NCBI RefSeq assembly: GCF_018342475.1
Contig: NZ_JAEMUD010000001.1
Coordinates: forward strand, 62,001-126,000
DNA: 64,000 bases
DNA from: Parachlamydia sp. AcF125
GTDB lineage: Bacteria; Chlamydiota; Chlamydiia; Chlamydiales; Parachlamydiaceae
Direction of reading: 5' to 3'
Part shown: piece after piece, positions 1 through 9,296 of the stretch
How positions within the stretch are numbered: the stretch's first letter is position 1
How the letters are laid out: every line of letters starts with the position of its first letter
Made by a program: the position numbers and the translations under genes
Notes under the pieces: generated by a model
What the model was told of the DNA's origin: nothing
The model's database searches: none
The model's input: the letters and a program-made list of their open reading frames with translations, nothing else

Positions 1-98
1 GTGGAGGCGACCGCTGATGCGGGTTGAGCAGCTAAAGTACTCCAGCGAGAAGAGAGTGGATTGCTCCAATTATTGTTAAGATTATTGGTAGGATCCAT
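1..98 (-). CDS. N-terminal 32 codons of an unknown protein (truncated by window edge)
   Basis: An ATG at 96-98 on the minus strand is preceded by AAGGAG at a good distance (about 107-113) and opens a frame that stays open to the left edge. It begins MDPTNNLNNNW and continues with a Ser/Ala-rich stretch. The good ribosome-binding site is the main reason to call it. The protein is not recognisable from 32 residues. Asn/Ser-rich starts are common in chlamydial secreted or accessory proteins, but that is only suggestive. Confidence 0.5.
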   Translation of the reverse strand, partial: MDPTNNLNNNWSNPLSSRWSTLAAQPASAVAS

Positions 99-424
99 AA
101 TAAATCTCCTTGGTTAAGGTTATTTAATTTTTCTCCTTTAGATTTAGAAAAATAAGCTCCTATTTTTAAAAACCTTTATCTCTTACAAACACTCTCAAAC
201 AATATAAATTGCAAACAATTAAGATAGGTTAAGTTTGTATCTTAAATATTTTTTTATTTCTTTAATTTTAATTTAATTAATAACTCCATGTTTTTAAAAC
301 ACTTATTTTTCGTCAATATAATTAATTATTGCAAACTGTAAATAACTAACTTAAAGTAAACTTATGCATGGAAAAAATTTTGGTCCTTTAATTTTACTTT
401 TCCGCAAAAAAAAAGAGAGCCAAG
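99..424. other. AT-rich non-coding stretch
   Basis: No coding frame of note on either strand. The DNA is very AT-rich with long A and T runs and probably holds the promoter of the truncated gene at the left edge. I could not fix a convincing -35/-10 pair. Confidence 0.5.
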
Positions 425-905
425 CCAGGGAAATGCAAATGATCGCAATTTATTGCGTTTGAACGACTGCATTCAATCGATCAGACATAAAGATTGGCCA
501 AATACAAAGCTGTCTACTGCCAAAGCGATGTTGAGCGCTGCCACGGGAATGGTTTTTTACAGCAAAATAAGGAGTACAAGAGAGCTTCTCGCTGAGCATA
601 GGTTCTATTTGCAACCATCTGAATAAAAGTGCTTTAAAGAGAAGAGGGCATCGAATTTTTAGAGGGTGAGGAAAAGGAAGTCTGGGGTTTGCTCACACGC
701 AAAAAATAAGGGCATTTTTGCTTTAAGATATATTGGAGATACTTTGCCTACACCTGTTTGCAGGCATATAAGAATTCCAACTTGCAAGATTGATCAAGGC
801 CGCCAGTTTCAAAGATACAATGTCAGTGAGCGAGAACGTTTTTACGGATTAAAAGTAACAGTTATGGCTTCGCGAGCTAGATGTCCTCTTAGAATAGCGC
901 TTTAT
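425..905 (+). pseudogene. decayed IS982-like transposase
   Basis: Reading across frames recovers a DDE transposase. An N-terminal part contains LSTAKAMLSAATGMVF and RELLAEHRF (about 505-615). A central part (from about 735) contains DTLPTPVCRHIRIPTCKI and then RERFYGLKVTVM. The order 'D-x-x-P-x-x-V-C ... R-x-x-K-I ... Y-G-L-K' matches the catalytic region of IS982-family transposases as I know them. Stops and frame changes separate the blocks and the C-terminal catalytic part is missing, so it is not functional. The remnant runs head-on into the DUF4116 remnant on the other strand. Confidence 0.6.
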
Positions 906-1262
906 CTAAGTAGAAAGCATGGCGGTGTTCCCTTTTTTACTAGCCAATTCATTCTGAAGTATGGCTGCGGCCACAACTTCCCTATCCTTTCTAAGTTTTT
1001 GGCTAGCATGCTGAAGCACTAATCCCTCTTGCTTAACCGCCATAAGGACAATCTTTTTTATCATCTTGAAGGCGCTTACTAGCATACTTAAGCGCCCAGA
1101 CATTTTGCTGGACAGCCTTTAGTACAATTTCTTCAACGTTTTAAGTTCTTCACTAGCATCCTTAAGCATTCGTCCATTTTAAAAGTAATACCCTCGGCTT
1201 GCTCGGCCTGCTTAAGAAGATCATCGGCATTTCGCAACGGCCTGCGCATGTTTAGAAAACAT
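906..1262 (-). pseudogene. fragment of a DUF4116-repeat protein, frameshifted
   Basis: The minus strand encodes at least two and a half copies of the DUF4116 repeat, with typical cores such as IVLMAVKQEGLVLQHAS and LRKDREVVAAAILQN. A neighbouring copy reads EEIVLKAVQQNVWALKYAS. Copies sit in different frames: one frameshift near 1070 (in a GATGATAAAAAAG run) separates the second and third. DUF4116 repeats occur in large proteins of Legionella and amoeba-associated chlamydiae. No start, ribosome-binding site or complete gene is present. Confidence 0.65.
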
Positions 1263-1284
1263 ATCCTTAGTTACTTATCCAAAG

Positions 1285-2931
1285 TTACTTATCCAAGCCA
1301 GCGGCTTGCCAAGTCTTTTTAGTTGGGTCCGCTGCAAGCAAAGCATGGACAATTTTAGCATGCTTTTTATCGTGCGCAATTTTTAAAGCATTCTGTCCTT
1401 CGTCATTTGTCAAACTCAGCTCTGGATTTTTTGAAAGCAGCCACACTACCATTTTATAATTATTTGCATAAGCTGCAGTGTGCAAGGGAGACTGCTGCCT
1501 AAAACCCTCAATGAAATTTAATAACTCAGGTTTTTGTTGAAGGAATTTCTCGCCTAATTTTTGAGCAAATTTTGAAAAGCCTTCTTGCCTAGCAAACACA
1601 TGAAATACTGATTGAGGCAGTCGCGTGAGAGAGCGATTTGTAGCTTCAGAGCATATTGCACTCTTCCACACAATCCTATTTTCTTCTACCTCTAGATCTT
1701 CAAATTCATGGGGATACTTTAGAATGAGTTGCCAAAATTTCTCAATTTCTTCCTTTTCAATTTCCTTTTTAAAAATAAAATCGAAGAAAGGCCTATTTTT
1801 TAACCTAATAGCTGTCTCTGCAACCTTATAAAGGATCTTTTGAACATCGTGCTTGCGAACAGCATCCACGGGATAAGTGGCGACCTGGCCAATTAAGGCT
1901 TCAATTTTTTCATTAAAAGGCAAAGCTACAGCAATGGTCAGAATATGCCTTAAGCGAGAGGCATGGCTATTTTCAATACGTTGCGCCGTGGGGTAACGCG
2001 CATTCTTCGTAGTATTTTCTGATAAATTTTTAACAGTTTTTCTCAACTGTTCTACTAAATCTGGGACCTCGCGAAACTTTACAGCCCATTCGGCAAGGGA
2101 TTCTTTCCCTGGATAAACTACCTTTAAGAATTCTTTAACGTGTTCAGAAGCATATCCTTTTTCTGCCAGGACGTCCAAGGCTTCTACATACCTTTCTGAA
2201 TAGGATTTCTCTTTTTCTGCCTGCTTGTTATCTCCCAAGCTGTGAAGAGAATACTCTTCTCTCGTCTTCTCGGAAATTGTGGGGGTAGAATCACCCTCTG
2301 CAGGTTTATCTTCTTTAGGAGGATCCTTTGGTAGAAATTCTTTAACATTTTTAGAAGCATCCCCTTTTACTTCCAGGCTATTCGTGGCCTCTTCATGCCT
2401 TTCTAAAAAGGGTTTCTCGTTTTCTGCCTGCTTGCTATCTCCCAAGCTGTGGGGAGAATACTCTTCCCTCTTTTTCTCAGAGATTGTGGAGGTAGAATGG
2501 CTTTCTTCGGGTTTGCCTGCTTCAGAATGTTCCTTCGTTTGGATGAATTTTAGGTATTCTTCATATAAAGCCGTATAGCTCTTACTTCGCGTACTTTTGT
2601 TTGAGCTCCGGTCAATCCACAACACCCTCTTGAAAAGAGTTTTCAAATTTTCCAAGTTATCAGCTTTGTAAGCTTTATCAAAAAGAGCCTCATTCTTTTC
2701 TACAAACCTTTTTAATTTTTTAGCGACATGGATAGAGTGGGTTCTTTCGAACTTAATTCCGATGATTGCTAAAAGGTTTGTAATCCAGCGCCAAACTCTT
2801 CCATCCCACTTTCTTGCTCGTAAGTTTGTGGAAATAGTCTTATTGGTTTGAACTTCTTTTGCCAGAGCTGCTAGTTGCGCATGCAATTCTAGAGCAGAAC
2901 TTCCGCTGGCTAGGCGATCCGTATTAGGCAT
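1285..2931 (-). CDS. ankyrin-repeat protein with internal 69-residue duplication
   Basis: A 548-residue protein. The C-terminus (about 478-535) holds two ankyrin repeats, with cores SPLHTAAYANNYKMVVWLL and a second, less canonical unit (NALKIAHDKKHAKIVHALL). Residues about 145-200 and 214-269 are a tandem duplication with period 69 aa; each copy contains a TISEKxREEYSxHSLGD motif. The middle is Lys/Glu-rich and helical. No signal peptide or membrane segment. The ATG is followed by MPNTDRLASG; an AGGAGATATT ribosome-binding site lies just upstream. Ankyrin proteins in this group are often secreted effectors, but no secretion signal can be read from the sequence, so that role is inference. The domain before the ankyrins is unrecognised. 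Confidence 0.8.
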   Translation of the reverse strand: MPNTDRLASGSSALELHAQLAALAKEVQTNKTISTNLRARKWDGRVWRWITNLLAIIGIKFERTHSIHVAKKLKRFVEKNEALFDKAYKADNLENLKTLFKRVLWIDRSSNKSTRSKSYTALYEEYLKFIQTKEHSEAGKPEESHSTSTISEKKREEYSPHSLGDSKQAENEKPFLERHEEATNSLEVKGDASKNVKEFLPKDPPKEDKPAEGDSTPTISEKTREEYSLHSLGDNKQAEKEKSYSERYVEALDVLAEKGYASEHVKEFLKVVYPGKESLAEWAVKFREVPDLVEQLRKTVKNLSENTTKNARYPTAQRIENSHASRLRHILTIAVALPFNEKIEALIGQVATYPVDAVRKHDVQKILYKVAETAIRLKNRPFFDFIFKKEIEKEEIEKFWQLILKYPHEFEDLEVEENRIVWKSAICSEATNRSLTRLPQSVFHVFARQEGFSKFAQKLGEKFLQQKPELLNFIEGFRQQSPLHTAAYANNYKMVVWLLSKNPELSLTNDEGQNALKIAHDKKHAKIVHALLAADPTKKTWQAAGLDK

Positions 2932-3645
2932 AATATCTCCTCAAAAAAATAAATTATCAAAAAAAACTATAAAGCAAATCACACTTTTTGTTAAGAACAA
3001 ACTAATTTAAACTAATGAACGGCTATCCTTAATAAAATTCTATTGCCCAATAATAAATTAAAGTTTTAAAAAGTTGCCATTATCAGCAGGCTGCATGAAA
3101 GCCTCCTCCTCTAAGGTCGAGGTAAAAGACAGCACTCATTCTCTTAAATTTTTTTTTAAATTTTTGGAAATAGCGGCTGTGCAATCGATTATCTAACACC
3201 ACAAGGGGTTCCTCGAAGCATTAGGAGGTCAAAGATGACTATCTCTATTGCTTGTCTTGAGCGCTTGAGGAATTTTTTGAATTTTCCTGGAATAGGAGCC
3301 TTTCAAGCAAGGCCTTCATTAAAACAGAAGGTTTGAGTGAATAGCTGGCAAGAAGGTGAATACGATAGCCTTCTCTATCGCATTCTATGGATTTGAAGTT
3401 GGAGAATCCTGACGGAGATTTTGCCTATTAGAAGAATTACAGGTACGCTTTTTGCTCTGACTTATCTTAAGTGCAAAACAGGCAGCCTTAGATTAGGAGA
3501 AAAAGGATCCTGCTTTTAGGGTGAAAGGATAAGGGGCGTGCAGCTTTCCTATAGGAAAGCTATTTATTATACCCCATGGTTTTGCGGATGACAGCTGCCT
3601 TAGCGAGCGATGCCCTCTCGGTGCTCTGGTTCCACAAACGTTGCG
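2932..3645. other. 714-bp gap with possible decayed gene and a palindrome
   Basis: No full-length gene. A 33-codon frame with an excellent ribosome-binding site lies at 3235-3336 (listed separately). Beyond its stop the plus strand contains broken coding-like stretches, which suggests decay of a longer gene. A perfect 20-bp palindrome, AGCTTTCC-TATA-GGAAAGCT, lies at 3542-3561 beyond the 3' end of dnaA; it lacks a T-tract on the dnaA strand. Confidence 0.4.
3235..3336 (+). CDS. possible 33-residue small ORF or N-terminal remnant
   Basis: ATG at 3235 preceded by a perfect AGGAGG with a 6-nt spacer. The product starts MTISIACLERLRNFLNF and is basic and amphipathic. It stops at TGA 3334-3336. 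Coding-like text continues in other frames, so this may be the start of a decayed gene and not a genuine small protein. Product unknown. Confidence 0.3.
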   Translation: MTISIACLERLRNFLNFPGIGAFQARPSLKQKV

Positions 3646-4995
3646 TTAGGCAGCAATATTGCGTTCAACCATCCCAATTTGTCTTCTGAGAATTTCATTA
3701 GTGGCCACTTTCTTTTCAATCGTTTTGCATGCATGCAAAATCGTAGAATGGGTTTTTCCAAAAGAAGCCCCTAACATCTGGAGAGATTCATTAATCATCT
3801 TATAAGCTAGATACATCGCGACTTGGCGAGGAAGAGCGATATCTTTTGTCCGGGTAGATCCTCTCAGGTCATTGACGCGCACCTGAAAAACGGTCGCCAC
3901 ACTCTTAAGAATTTGCTCGACGGATATTTTTTTGTTGGGCGCTTGCTGCATCATTTCACGTAAAGTTTTCTCTACGAGTTCTTCCGTGATATTTAGATCT
4001 AATAACTTGCAGTGCGCACAAAGACGGTTAACGGCGCCTTCTAGTTGACGCACATTATTATAGATATGTTCAGCGATGAAAAAAGCCACATTATTCGGAA
4101 TTTCAAGCCCTTTTTGTTGAGCTTTATGTTGCAAAATGGCCACGCGCGTTTCAAGGTCTGGCATACCGACATGGGCTACCAGCCCCCATTCCATTCGAGC
4201 AATCAAACGTTCTGAAAGCTTAAGCTGCGACGGAGGTTTATCACTAGTGATCACAATTTGTTTTTTCTGATTAATCAGCGTCTCAAATGTATGGCAAAAT
4301 TCTTCTTCGAAGTTGAGCCGATTTTGCAAGAATTGGATATCGTCCACTAGCAAAACATCCACATCTGAGCGATAAAAACGTTTCATTTTATCCACAGATT
4401 TATTGCGCAAGCTATCCACTAAATCATTGATAAAAGCTTCGGTGGTAATGCATTGCACGCGCAACTTTTTATGGTGATCTTTGACATAGTGACCAATGCT
4501 ATGTAAAATGTGAGTTTTTCCTAAACCCACGCCTCCGTGAATAAATAGCAAATTATAAGATTGTCCGGGGCGAGTGGCCACCCCAATCGCCGCTGACTTG
4601 ACAAACATATTGGTCGGCCCTTCGATGAAGGTCTCAAAACGGTAATTTTCGTTGAGCTTGACCTCATGCGAGGAGTGGGTATTTTGCTGAACAGGTTGAG
4701 GAGTCGCATTTAAAGGCGGAATAACCGTGGTCTTTTTCTCCGGTGCGCTAATCACAAATTCGATTTGCGGTTCTCCAGTAGCCGTGACTGGAAAGAAAAG
4801 CTTTAATTCTTTCTTATAATTTGAAAGAAGGTACTCTTTAACAAAAACATTCGGGACCTCAAGAGAAATCTCTTCGCCTATCGATTCTAGAACTTTAATA
4901 GGAGCTAACCAATTTCCAAAAGCAGCAGCTGAGCAATGCCCTTTTACGTATTTTAAAAATTGGTCCCATCCGTTCTGGGTATCGTTTGCTGACAT
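3646..4995 (-). CDS. dnaA: chromosomal replication initiator DnaA
   Basis: A 449-residue DnaA, close to the usual 440-460 for chlamydial copies. Domain I is residues 1-85 and the linker about 86-115. The AAA+ domain has Walker [10 protein letters not shown] at 154-162 and Walker B LLVDDIQF at 215-222. Domain IV (about 355-445) carries the DNA-binding signature ([20 protein letters not shown] at 377-396, then [11 protein letters not shown]). It binds DnaA boxes and opens the origin. Chlamydiae usually encode two DnaA paralogues; which this is cannot be told here. An AAGGA ribosome-binding site precedes the ATG. A single TTATCCACA at 4388-4396 lies inside the gene; no box cluster was seen nearby, so this is not evidence for the origin. 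Confidence 0.97.
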   Translation of the reverse strand: MSANDTQNGWDQFLKYVKGHCSAAAFGNWLAPIKVLESIGEEISLEVPNVFVKEYLLSNYKKELKLFFPVTATGEPQIEFVISAPEKKTTVIPPLNATPQPVQQNTHSSHEVKLNENYRFETFIEGPTNMFVKSAAIGVATRPGQSYNLLFIHGGVGLGKTHILHSIGHYVKDHHKKLRVQCITTEAFINDLVDSLRNKSVDKMKRFYRSDVDVLLVDDIQFLQNRLNFEEEFCHTFETLINQKKQIVITSDKPPSQLKLSERLIARMEWGLVAHVGMPDLETRVAILQHKAQQKGLEIPNNVAFFIAEHIYNNVRQLEGAVNRLCAHCKLLDLNITEELVEKTLREMMQQAPNKKISVEQILKSVATVFQVRVNDLRGSTRTKDIALPRQVAMYLAYKMINESLQMLGASFGKTHSTILHACKTIEKKVATNEILRRQIGMVERNIAA

Positions 4996-5264
4996 AGTTA
5001 TTTAGTCCTTCTTTGAGTTATGAACAACGTTTCCACATCATTGCCAGGGCTTGTTACGTGAGGGAATCTACCATGAGAGCTCTTAGCCTGCAAGCAAATT
5101 ATCATTCAATACCCTTTGAATTTTAGTAACTCATTGATTATCAAACTGCGGAATTTTTTAAAAAGGAACTTATATGGCTGGCCTTTTTGGAACTCTTTAA
5201 TTTTCAAAAACTTATTAAAATAAGCTTGTTTTAAATAGATGGGCTTGAAACCTTTGCATCTTCC

Positions 5265-6251
5265 TTATTTCTTGCGAACTAACATCTGGTTTAAACAGTA
5301 ATCGCTTCTTTCAAAAAGCTCCATAATGGCCTGAATCCAAAGGGGATTAAGAGTTAAACACGGCACTCGGTAAGCATACAAACCAGCAGCGCGGATTTTC
5401 GTCATATATTCGTTCTCAATTTCAACCAACGTTTCAATGTGGTCCGAAGTGAAGCTAATGGGAATAAAAACCACATGGCTTCTTCCTTTGCACCACTTTT
5501 GAATCCCCTCACATACATCAACGGTATAAGGCTTTAGCCACTCCCCCCGTCCAAATTTTGATTGATAAGCTAAACGGCCGATTGCATGAGGAAAAGCTTG
5601 CATCACAGCGCTAACAGAAGCTGCGCATTCATCGGGATATAAATCGCCTGTTTCTACAAATTGCAGCGGAATGCCGTGGGCCGAAAAAAGCAAAATGACC
5701 TCTTGTTCGGGTAGCTGATTTTTTGCCAGAAAATCTTGGATATGCTGTTGGTGCGCTTGAATAAAGGTCGGATAAGCGGCATAGGATTTAATCCACCGCA
5801 TTTTCAGCGTGATCCTAGAGGGAAGAAAACGCTCAAACCAGCAGGCCACGCTCCCCGTAGTAGCATAAGTAAATTGCGGAAATAGAGGGAATACTCGAAT
5901 TTCATCACATTCCATTTCTTCTATGCTCTTTAAAAATCCCGCATGGGTGGCCGGCAAATAACGGTGAAAGGTTAAGAGAGGAGCCTGTAGTTTTTCCCTT
6001 AAACATTCTGCTAAAAGTTCTGTATCTTCGTAAATAGGAGATTTCCCTCCCATCAGCGCATATTCTTTCGAAATTTTGGCAGCCCGCTTTTTTGCCACTC
6101 TTTTAAAGATGAAGCGGTGCAAAAATTCTGGCAAGCCTGTACGAATCACCTCTTGATCGGTGAGCAAACTTTCCAAAAAAGGTCGAATTTCCTCTTCCGA
6201 TCGTGGGCCTCCAAAATTAACAAGAAGATATCCTTTTTTCTTATGATCCAT
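5265..6251 (-). CDS. hemH: ferrochelatase HemH
   Basis: Inserts Fe2+ into protoporphyrin IX, the last step of haem synthesis. Diagnostic features are the N-terminal LLVNFGGP, the catalytic block LLFSAHGIP with its metal-binding His (about residue 192), and the C-terminal SDHIETLVEIENEY with a second metal-site Glu (about 273). Length is 328 aa, typical for the family. The longest frame begins at a GTG two codons earlier (6257). I prefer the ATG at 6251 because GGGGGTGA sits directly upstream of it. No neighbouring haem genes are present, so it appears to be a single-gene unit downstream of a 380-bp gap. Confidence 0.95.
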   Translation of the reverse strand: MDHKKKGYLLVNFGGPRSEEEIRPFLESLLTDQEVIRTGLPEFLHRFIFKRVAKKRAAKISKEYALMGGKSPIYEDTELLAECLREKLQAPLLTFHRYLPATHAGFLKSIEEMECDEIRVFPLFPQFTYATTGSVACWFERFLPSRITLKMRWIKSYAAYPTFIQAHQQHIQDFLAKNQLPEQEVILLFSAHGIPLQFVETGDLYPDECAASVSAVMQAFPHAIGRLAYQSKFGRGEWLKPYTVDVCEGIQKWCKGRSHVVFIPISFTSDHIETLVEIENEYMTKIRAAGLYAYRVPCLTLNPLWIQAIMELFERSDYCLNQMLVRKK

Positions 6252-6257
6252 AATCAC

Positions 6258-6636
6258 CCCCTATGATACCGGTCATATTCCCCTTTGATTACTTGAACTT
6301 TAAGTTTTCTTTTTGAATGTAAATCCCTTTTAACATAACGCACAGGTTATTTTTTGTGGCACGCGGGAGCTTTTATTTTCAAAAACCCTTCCTTTGCCAA
6401 AATCGCTCTTGCCTTCCCTAGGCATAAAAATTTAAAATCCAATTTCTTGCAAGGATTCCTCTTTAATTTTAAGCCGAATTCAGCAAAATAAGGCCTGCTT
6501 TATTTTTTGAGAGGTAAACAGGCAGAAACATTGTTTTAAATCAGACAAGAATCGTTTTAAAGGGGATTTTTCTTTGTTTTTTATTTGAAAAATTTTATAT
6601 TAGCACTCTCCACGAACCACTAAAAATTTTTAAACG
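6258..6636. other. intergenic gap between divergent genes hemH and the binding-protein gene
   Basis: No gene seen. It must hold both divergent promoters. A plausible promoter for the rightward gene is listed at 6574-6601. None convincing was found for hemH. Confidence 0.5.
6574..6601 (+). promoter_or_regulatory. putative sigma-66/70-type promoter
   Basis: TTGTTT (6574-6579), 16-bp AT-rich spacer, TATATT (6596-6601), 35 bp upstream of the binding-protein start. Sequence match only. Confidence 0.4.
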
Positions 6637-7449
6637 ATGAAACGATTCAAACTTTTTAATTCCCCTCTCCCTGAAATTAAGCCTACCGGGAGGAAATTTT
6701 TAGTATTTATCGCGGTGTTAATCGGATTGGCTTATTTCTTTTTCAGCGGAAATCAAAGCCATCGTTCACTTGAATACAAAGTTTTTCGAATTGGAAGAGA
6801 CCCCACCTGGTACCCTTTACAGCTACAAGGCAATGAAAAAAAAATGGTCGCTTTTACTAATGAGCTATTGCTTGCTGTAGCAAAGGAAAGCGGGTTCCAT
6901 TTTGAAATTTCGGATGTGCATTCGCATACCTTATTTGAAAATTTGGAAAAAGGAGATTACGACGCCGTTTTATCTCCTTTAATGCCTAATCAATTTAATC
7001 GGCAAAAATATGAATTTTCCGCTCTATTTTTTTCAGTGGGACCTGTACTGGTGGTGGCCCAAGATTCCTCCGCAAAGTCTTTGGCCGATATGGAAGGCAA
7101 AATTGTAGGAGTTCAAAGAGGAACCTCACTCGTTTCTAATATGGCTCAATATCCTTCCATGATTGCTCCTTATGATCAAATTACCTTCGCCTTTGATCAG
7201 CTTTTGCAAGATAAAATTGATGGAGTTGTCACAGATTTATTTACTGCGCATACTTATGCTCAAGGCTATTACGCTAAGCAGCTAAAACTCATTCCCCCTC
7301 CTTTAACAAATGAAGGGCTTAGACTTGTCGCAAAGCAGGGAATTGCTCAGTCTTATCTACTTACCCGCTTCAATGAAGGGCTTAAAAAGGTCAAAGAAAA
7401 AGGAGACTATCAAAAGCTCCTTACCAAATGGGGCCTTGCCCAAATTTAA
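6637..7449 (+). CDS. membrane-anchored family 3 solute-binding protein
   Basis: A 270-residue protein of the SBP_bac_3 fold, the family of ArtJ/GlnH amino-acid binding proteins. A basic N-terminus is followed by one hydrophobic segment (about 20-37) without an obvious cleavage site or lipobox, so it is probably anchored in the inner membrane facing the periplasm. The binding domain starts near FRIGRDPTWYPLQ. The GDYDAVLSPLMP stretch and the later LADMEGKIVGVQRGTS are the usual lobe 1 to lobe 2 transition. No permease or ATPase gene is adjacent, so the ligand and transport partner are unknown; an amino acid, possibly arginine as for chlamydial ArtJ, is a guess. Confidence 0.85.
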   Translation: MKRFKLFNSPLPEIKPTGRKFLVFIAVLIGLAYFFFSGNQSHRSLEYKVFRIGRDPTWYPLQLQGNEKKMVAFTNELLLAVAKESGFHFEISDVHSHTLFENLEKGDYDAVLSPLMPNQFNRQKYEFSALFFSVGPVLVVAQDSSAKSLADMEGKIVGVQRGTSLVSNMAQYPSMIAPYDQITFAFDQLLQDKIDGVVTDLFTAHTYAQGYYAKQLKLIPPPLTNEGLRLVAKQGIAQSYLLTRFNEGLKKVKEKGDYQKLLTKWGLAQI

Positions 7450-7572
7450 ACAATCGATCTCTTTCCTCCCCCGTTTAATTTCAAAACTTTTCAATAAAGG
7501 CGAGGCGGAGGATTGCAGAACGCTTCCTTTTCCTCCAGTATAGGTTTTAATTTCGAAATGCCGTGTGAGTGG

Positions 7573-7640
7573 CAGGCTCAGCCTGGCAAAAGCTTTTTCA
7601 GAATTTCCTTTTAAAGGGATAAAAGGAAAAAAAGCTTAAA
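7573..7640. terminator. hairpin pair between convergent genes
   Basis: Between the rightward binding-protein gene and leftward cmk lie a small hairpin (CAGGCT-C-AGCCTG, about 7574-7586) and a longer two-tier stem: AAGCTTTTT about 7589-7597 pairs with 7628-7636, with inner TTCCTTTTA / TAAAAGGAA and loop AAGGGA. T- and A-rich flanks are present but no clean T-tract follows on either strand. Bidirectional termination is plausible. Confidence 0.4.
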
Positions 7641-7733
7641 AGAGAGGGAGCCATCTACAACGCGATCCTCAGAATGAAGGCGCATGCTAAATAACGCCCC
7701 TTCTTCCCAAGGAAGGATGAAAAGAAGGAATCC

Positions 7734-8432
7734 CTATTGCCCGGCGTCAGCAGGAATATGAGTGCGCAAGGAATCCTTATATTCTAATATTTTAAGCACC
7801 ACCTCGTCGATGGTTAGAGTAGAGGTGTCGATCACACAGGCCCCTTCAGGCTGCCTTAAAGGAGAAATGGCGCGAGTTGAGTCTTGTCGATCTCGTTCGT
7901 TAATATCTTCTAATACTTTTTGGAGAGTTAATCCTTCCGAGTCTTTCGGGTATTTTTTGCGCAGCTCTTCATAACGGCGCCGCGCTCTGGTTTCTGGATC
8001 GCCCACAAGATAAACCTTAATACGAGCCTCAGGAAAAACGACAGTGCCCATATCGCGCCCTTCAAAAACAGCATTTACTCCCACAGCCAACGTTCGCTGA
8101 ATATTCACAAGCTTTTCACGCACCTCAGGGTTAGCTGAAACTTTCGATACAGCCTCCGTAACTTCTGCTCCTCGAATTTTATCTGTCACATCTTCATCGC
8201 CTACGTAATAGAAACGTTCCCGATGCCGAATTTTCATATCAAATTGAAAGCGATCCAAAAATGCCATCAGCTCTTCCCGCTGATCTAAATTCACCTTTTC
8301 TTTTAAGTACGCATACGTCAAACAGCGATACATAGCACCTGTATCAAAGTAGATATACCCAATTTCTTCTGCTAGGGTTTTTGCAATCGTACTTTTGCCT
8401 GTGGCGATGGGGCCATCAATTGTAATGATCAT
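7734..8432 (-). CDS. cmk: cytidylate kinase
   Basis: Phosphorylates CMP/dCMP with ATP. The P-loop GPIATGKST is at residues 7-15, the CMP-site motif DTGAMYR at 30-36, EGRDMGTVVFP in the middle, and the RRRYEEL lid region follows. Length 232 aa, normal for the family. It is the last gene of uppS-cdsA-cmk, the order known from Chlamydia, with only 9 bp between cdsA and cmk, so co-transcription is likely. Confidence 0.96.
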   Translation of the reverse strand: MIITIDGPIATGKSTIAKTLAEEIGYIYFDTGAMYRCLTYAYLKEKVNLDQREELMAFLDRFQFDMKIRHRERFYYVGDEDVTDKIRGAEVTEAVSKVSANPEVREKLVNIQRTLAVGVNAVFEGRDMGTVVFPEARIKVYLVGDPETRARRRYEELRKKYPKDSEGLTLQKVLEDINERDRQDSTRAISPLRQPEGACVIDTSTLTIDEVVLKILEYKDSLRTHIPADAGQ

Positions 8433-8441
8433 ACTGAACTC

Positions 8442-9296
8442 TCAATGAATTTTAAGAAAAATATACAAAAGAGGAAGCGTGAATATAAGGGAATCGACCA
8501 TATCAAGCATTCCCCCAAGCCCTGGGAGCTGATTGCTATCTTTAATCCCCGTGTCTCTTTTCAACAAAGATTCTGCTAAGTCTCCAATTTGAGCTAGAGT
8601 TGAGATCAAACAAGCTAACCAAATGCTTTCCCAACCCGATAAAGTGATCGGGGATTTAGGGAATAGAAGGTGCAGGCACAAGTAAAAAATGATGCTAATT
8701 GCAACGGAGGTAAAAAGACCTCCCCACGCCCCTTCCCAAGTTTTTTTTGGGCTAATATAAGGGACCATACGGTACTTCCCAAATAACTTTCCAATAAAAA
8801 ATGCGCCGGTATCGGTCGATTTTGTGACCAGCAACAAATAAAATAACCACCAACGCCCATCTTCTGCCCCATTAAAGGGGAAATAATTGATCGATAATGT
8901 ATAGCTGAGAGGAATAGCCAAATAAGCCATTCCAAAAAGCGTGATAGCCAGATTAATAAAAGGAAAGGCCCCCCCATAAAGACTATAAATAAAAAGAGTC
9001 AACAAGGTGATCCACAAAGTCAGCTCGGGAAGTATTTGGGCATCTTGCAATTGAGTACTCAAAAAAACAGAGTAAACATACAAGACGGAAAAAACAATCC
9101 CTACGGTCGCCAAGGGTTGAAAGCCTTTGGCTTTGCCCATTTGGTAATACTCCCAAACCGATATTCCCACAGTAGCCGAGATAGCCAACGAAAAAAGGGG
9201 ACGAAAGAATGAATAATGGGAAAAAGAGATTAGAAAAATAAGGAGGGGAATACCCAATGAGCTATAGTAGAGTCTTTGCTTTAAATTTTGCGACAT
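8442..9296 (-). CDS. cdsA: phosphatidate cytidylyltransferase CdsA
   Basis: Makes CDP-diacylglycerol from phosphatidate and CTP in the inner membrane. A 284-residue multi-spanning protein (about 7-8 hydrophobic segments). It has SPKKTWEGAWGG and the C-terminal signature beginning GDLAESLLKRDTGIKDSN. The end of the signature reads PGLGGMLDMVDS; the common form is PGHGGxxDRxDS, so the His and Arg are replaced while the catalytic Asp residues remain. Its ATG shares one base with the uppS stop (TAATG at 9294-9298), which implies translational coupling. Confidence 0.95.
   Translation of the reverse strand: MSQNLKQRLYYSSLGIPLLIFLISFSHYSFFRPLFSLAISATVGISVWEYYQMGKAKGFQPLATVGIVFSVLYVYSVFLSTQLQDAQILPELTLWITLLTLFIYSLYGGAFPFINLAITLFGMAYLAIPLSYTLSINYFPFNGAEDGRWWLFYLLLVTKSTDTGAFFIGKLFGKYRMVPYISPKKTWEGAWGGLFTSVAISIIFYLCLHLLFPKSPITLSGWESIWLACLISTLAQIGDLAESLLKRDTGIKDSNQLPGLGGMLDMVDSLIFTLPLLYIFLKIH

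Noticed and set aside
666-1022. 118-residue plus-strand frame as an intact gene
   Set aside because: Starts at a non-ATG codon, is only the central part of a transposase, and the end of the frame overlaps the opposite-strand DUF4116 text.
906-1103. 65-residue minus-strand frame as a complete small gene
   Set aside because: It is one repeat segment of a larger frameshifted DUF4116 coding remnant with no ribosome-binding site.
4388-4396. TTATCCACA, a consensus DnaA box, as evidence for the replication origin
   Set aside because: Single copy inside the dnaA coding sequence, with no clustered boxes or AT-rich unwinding element seen beside it.
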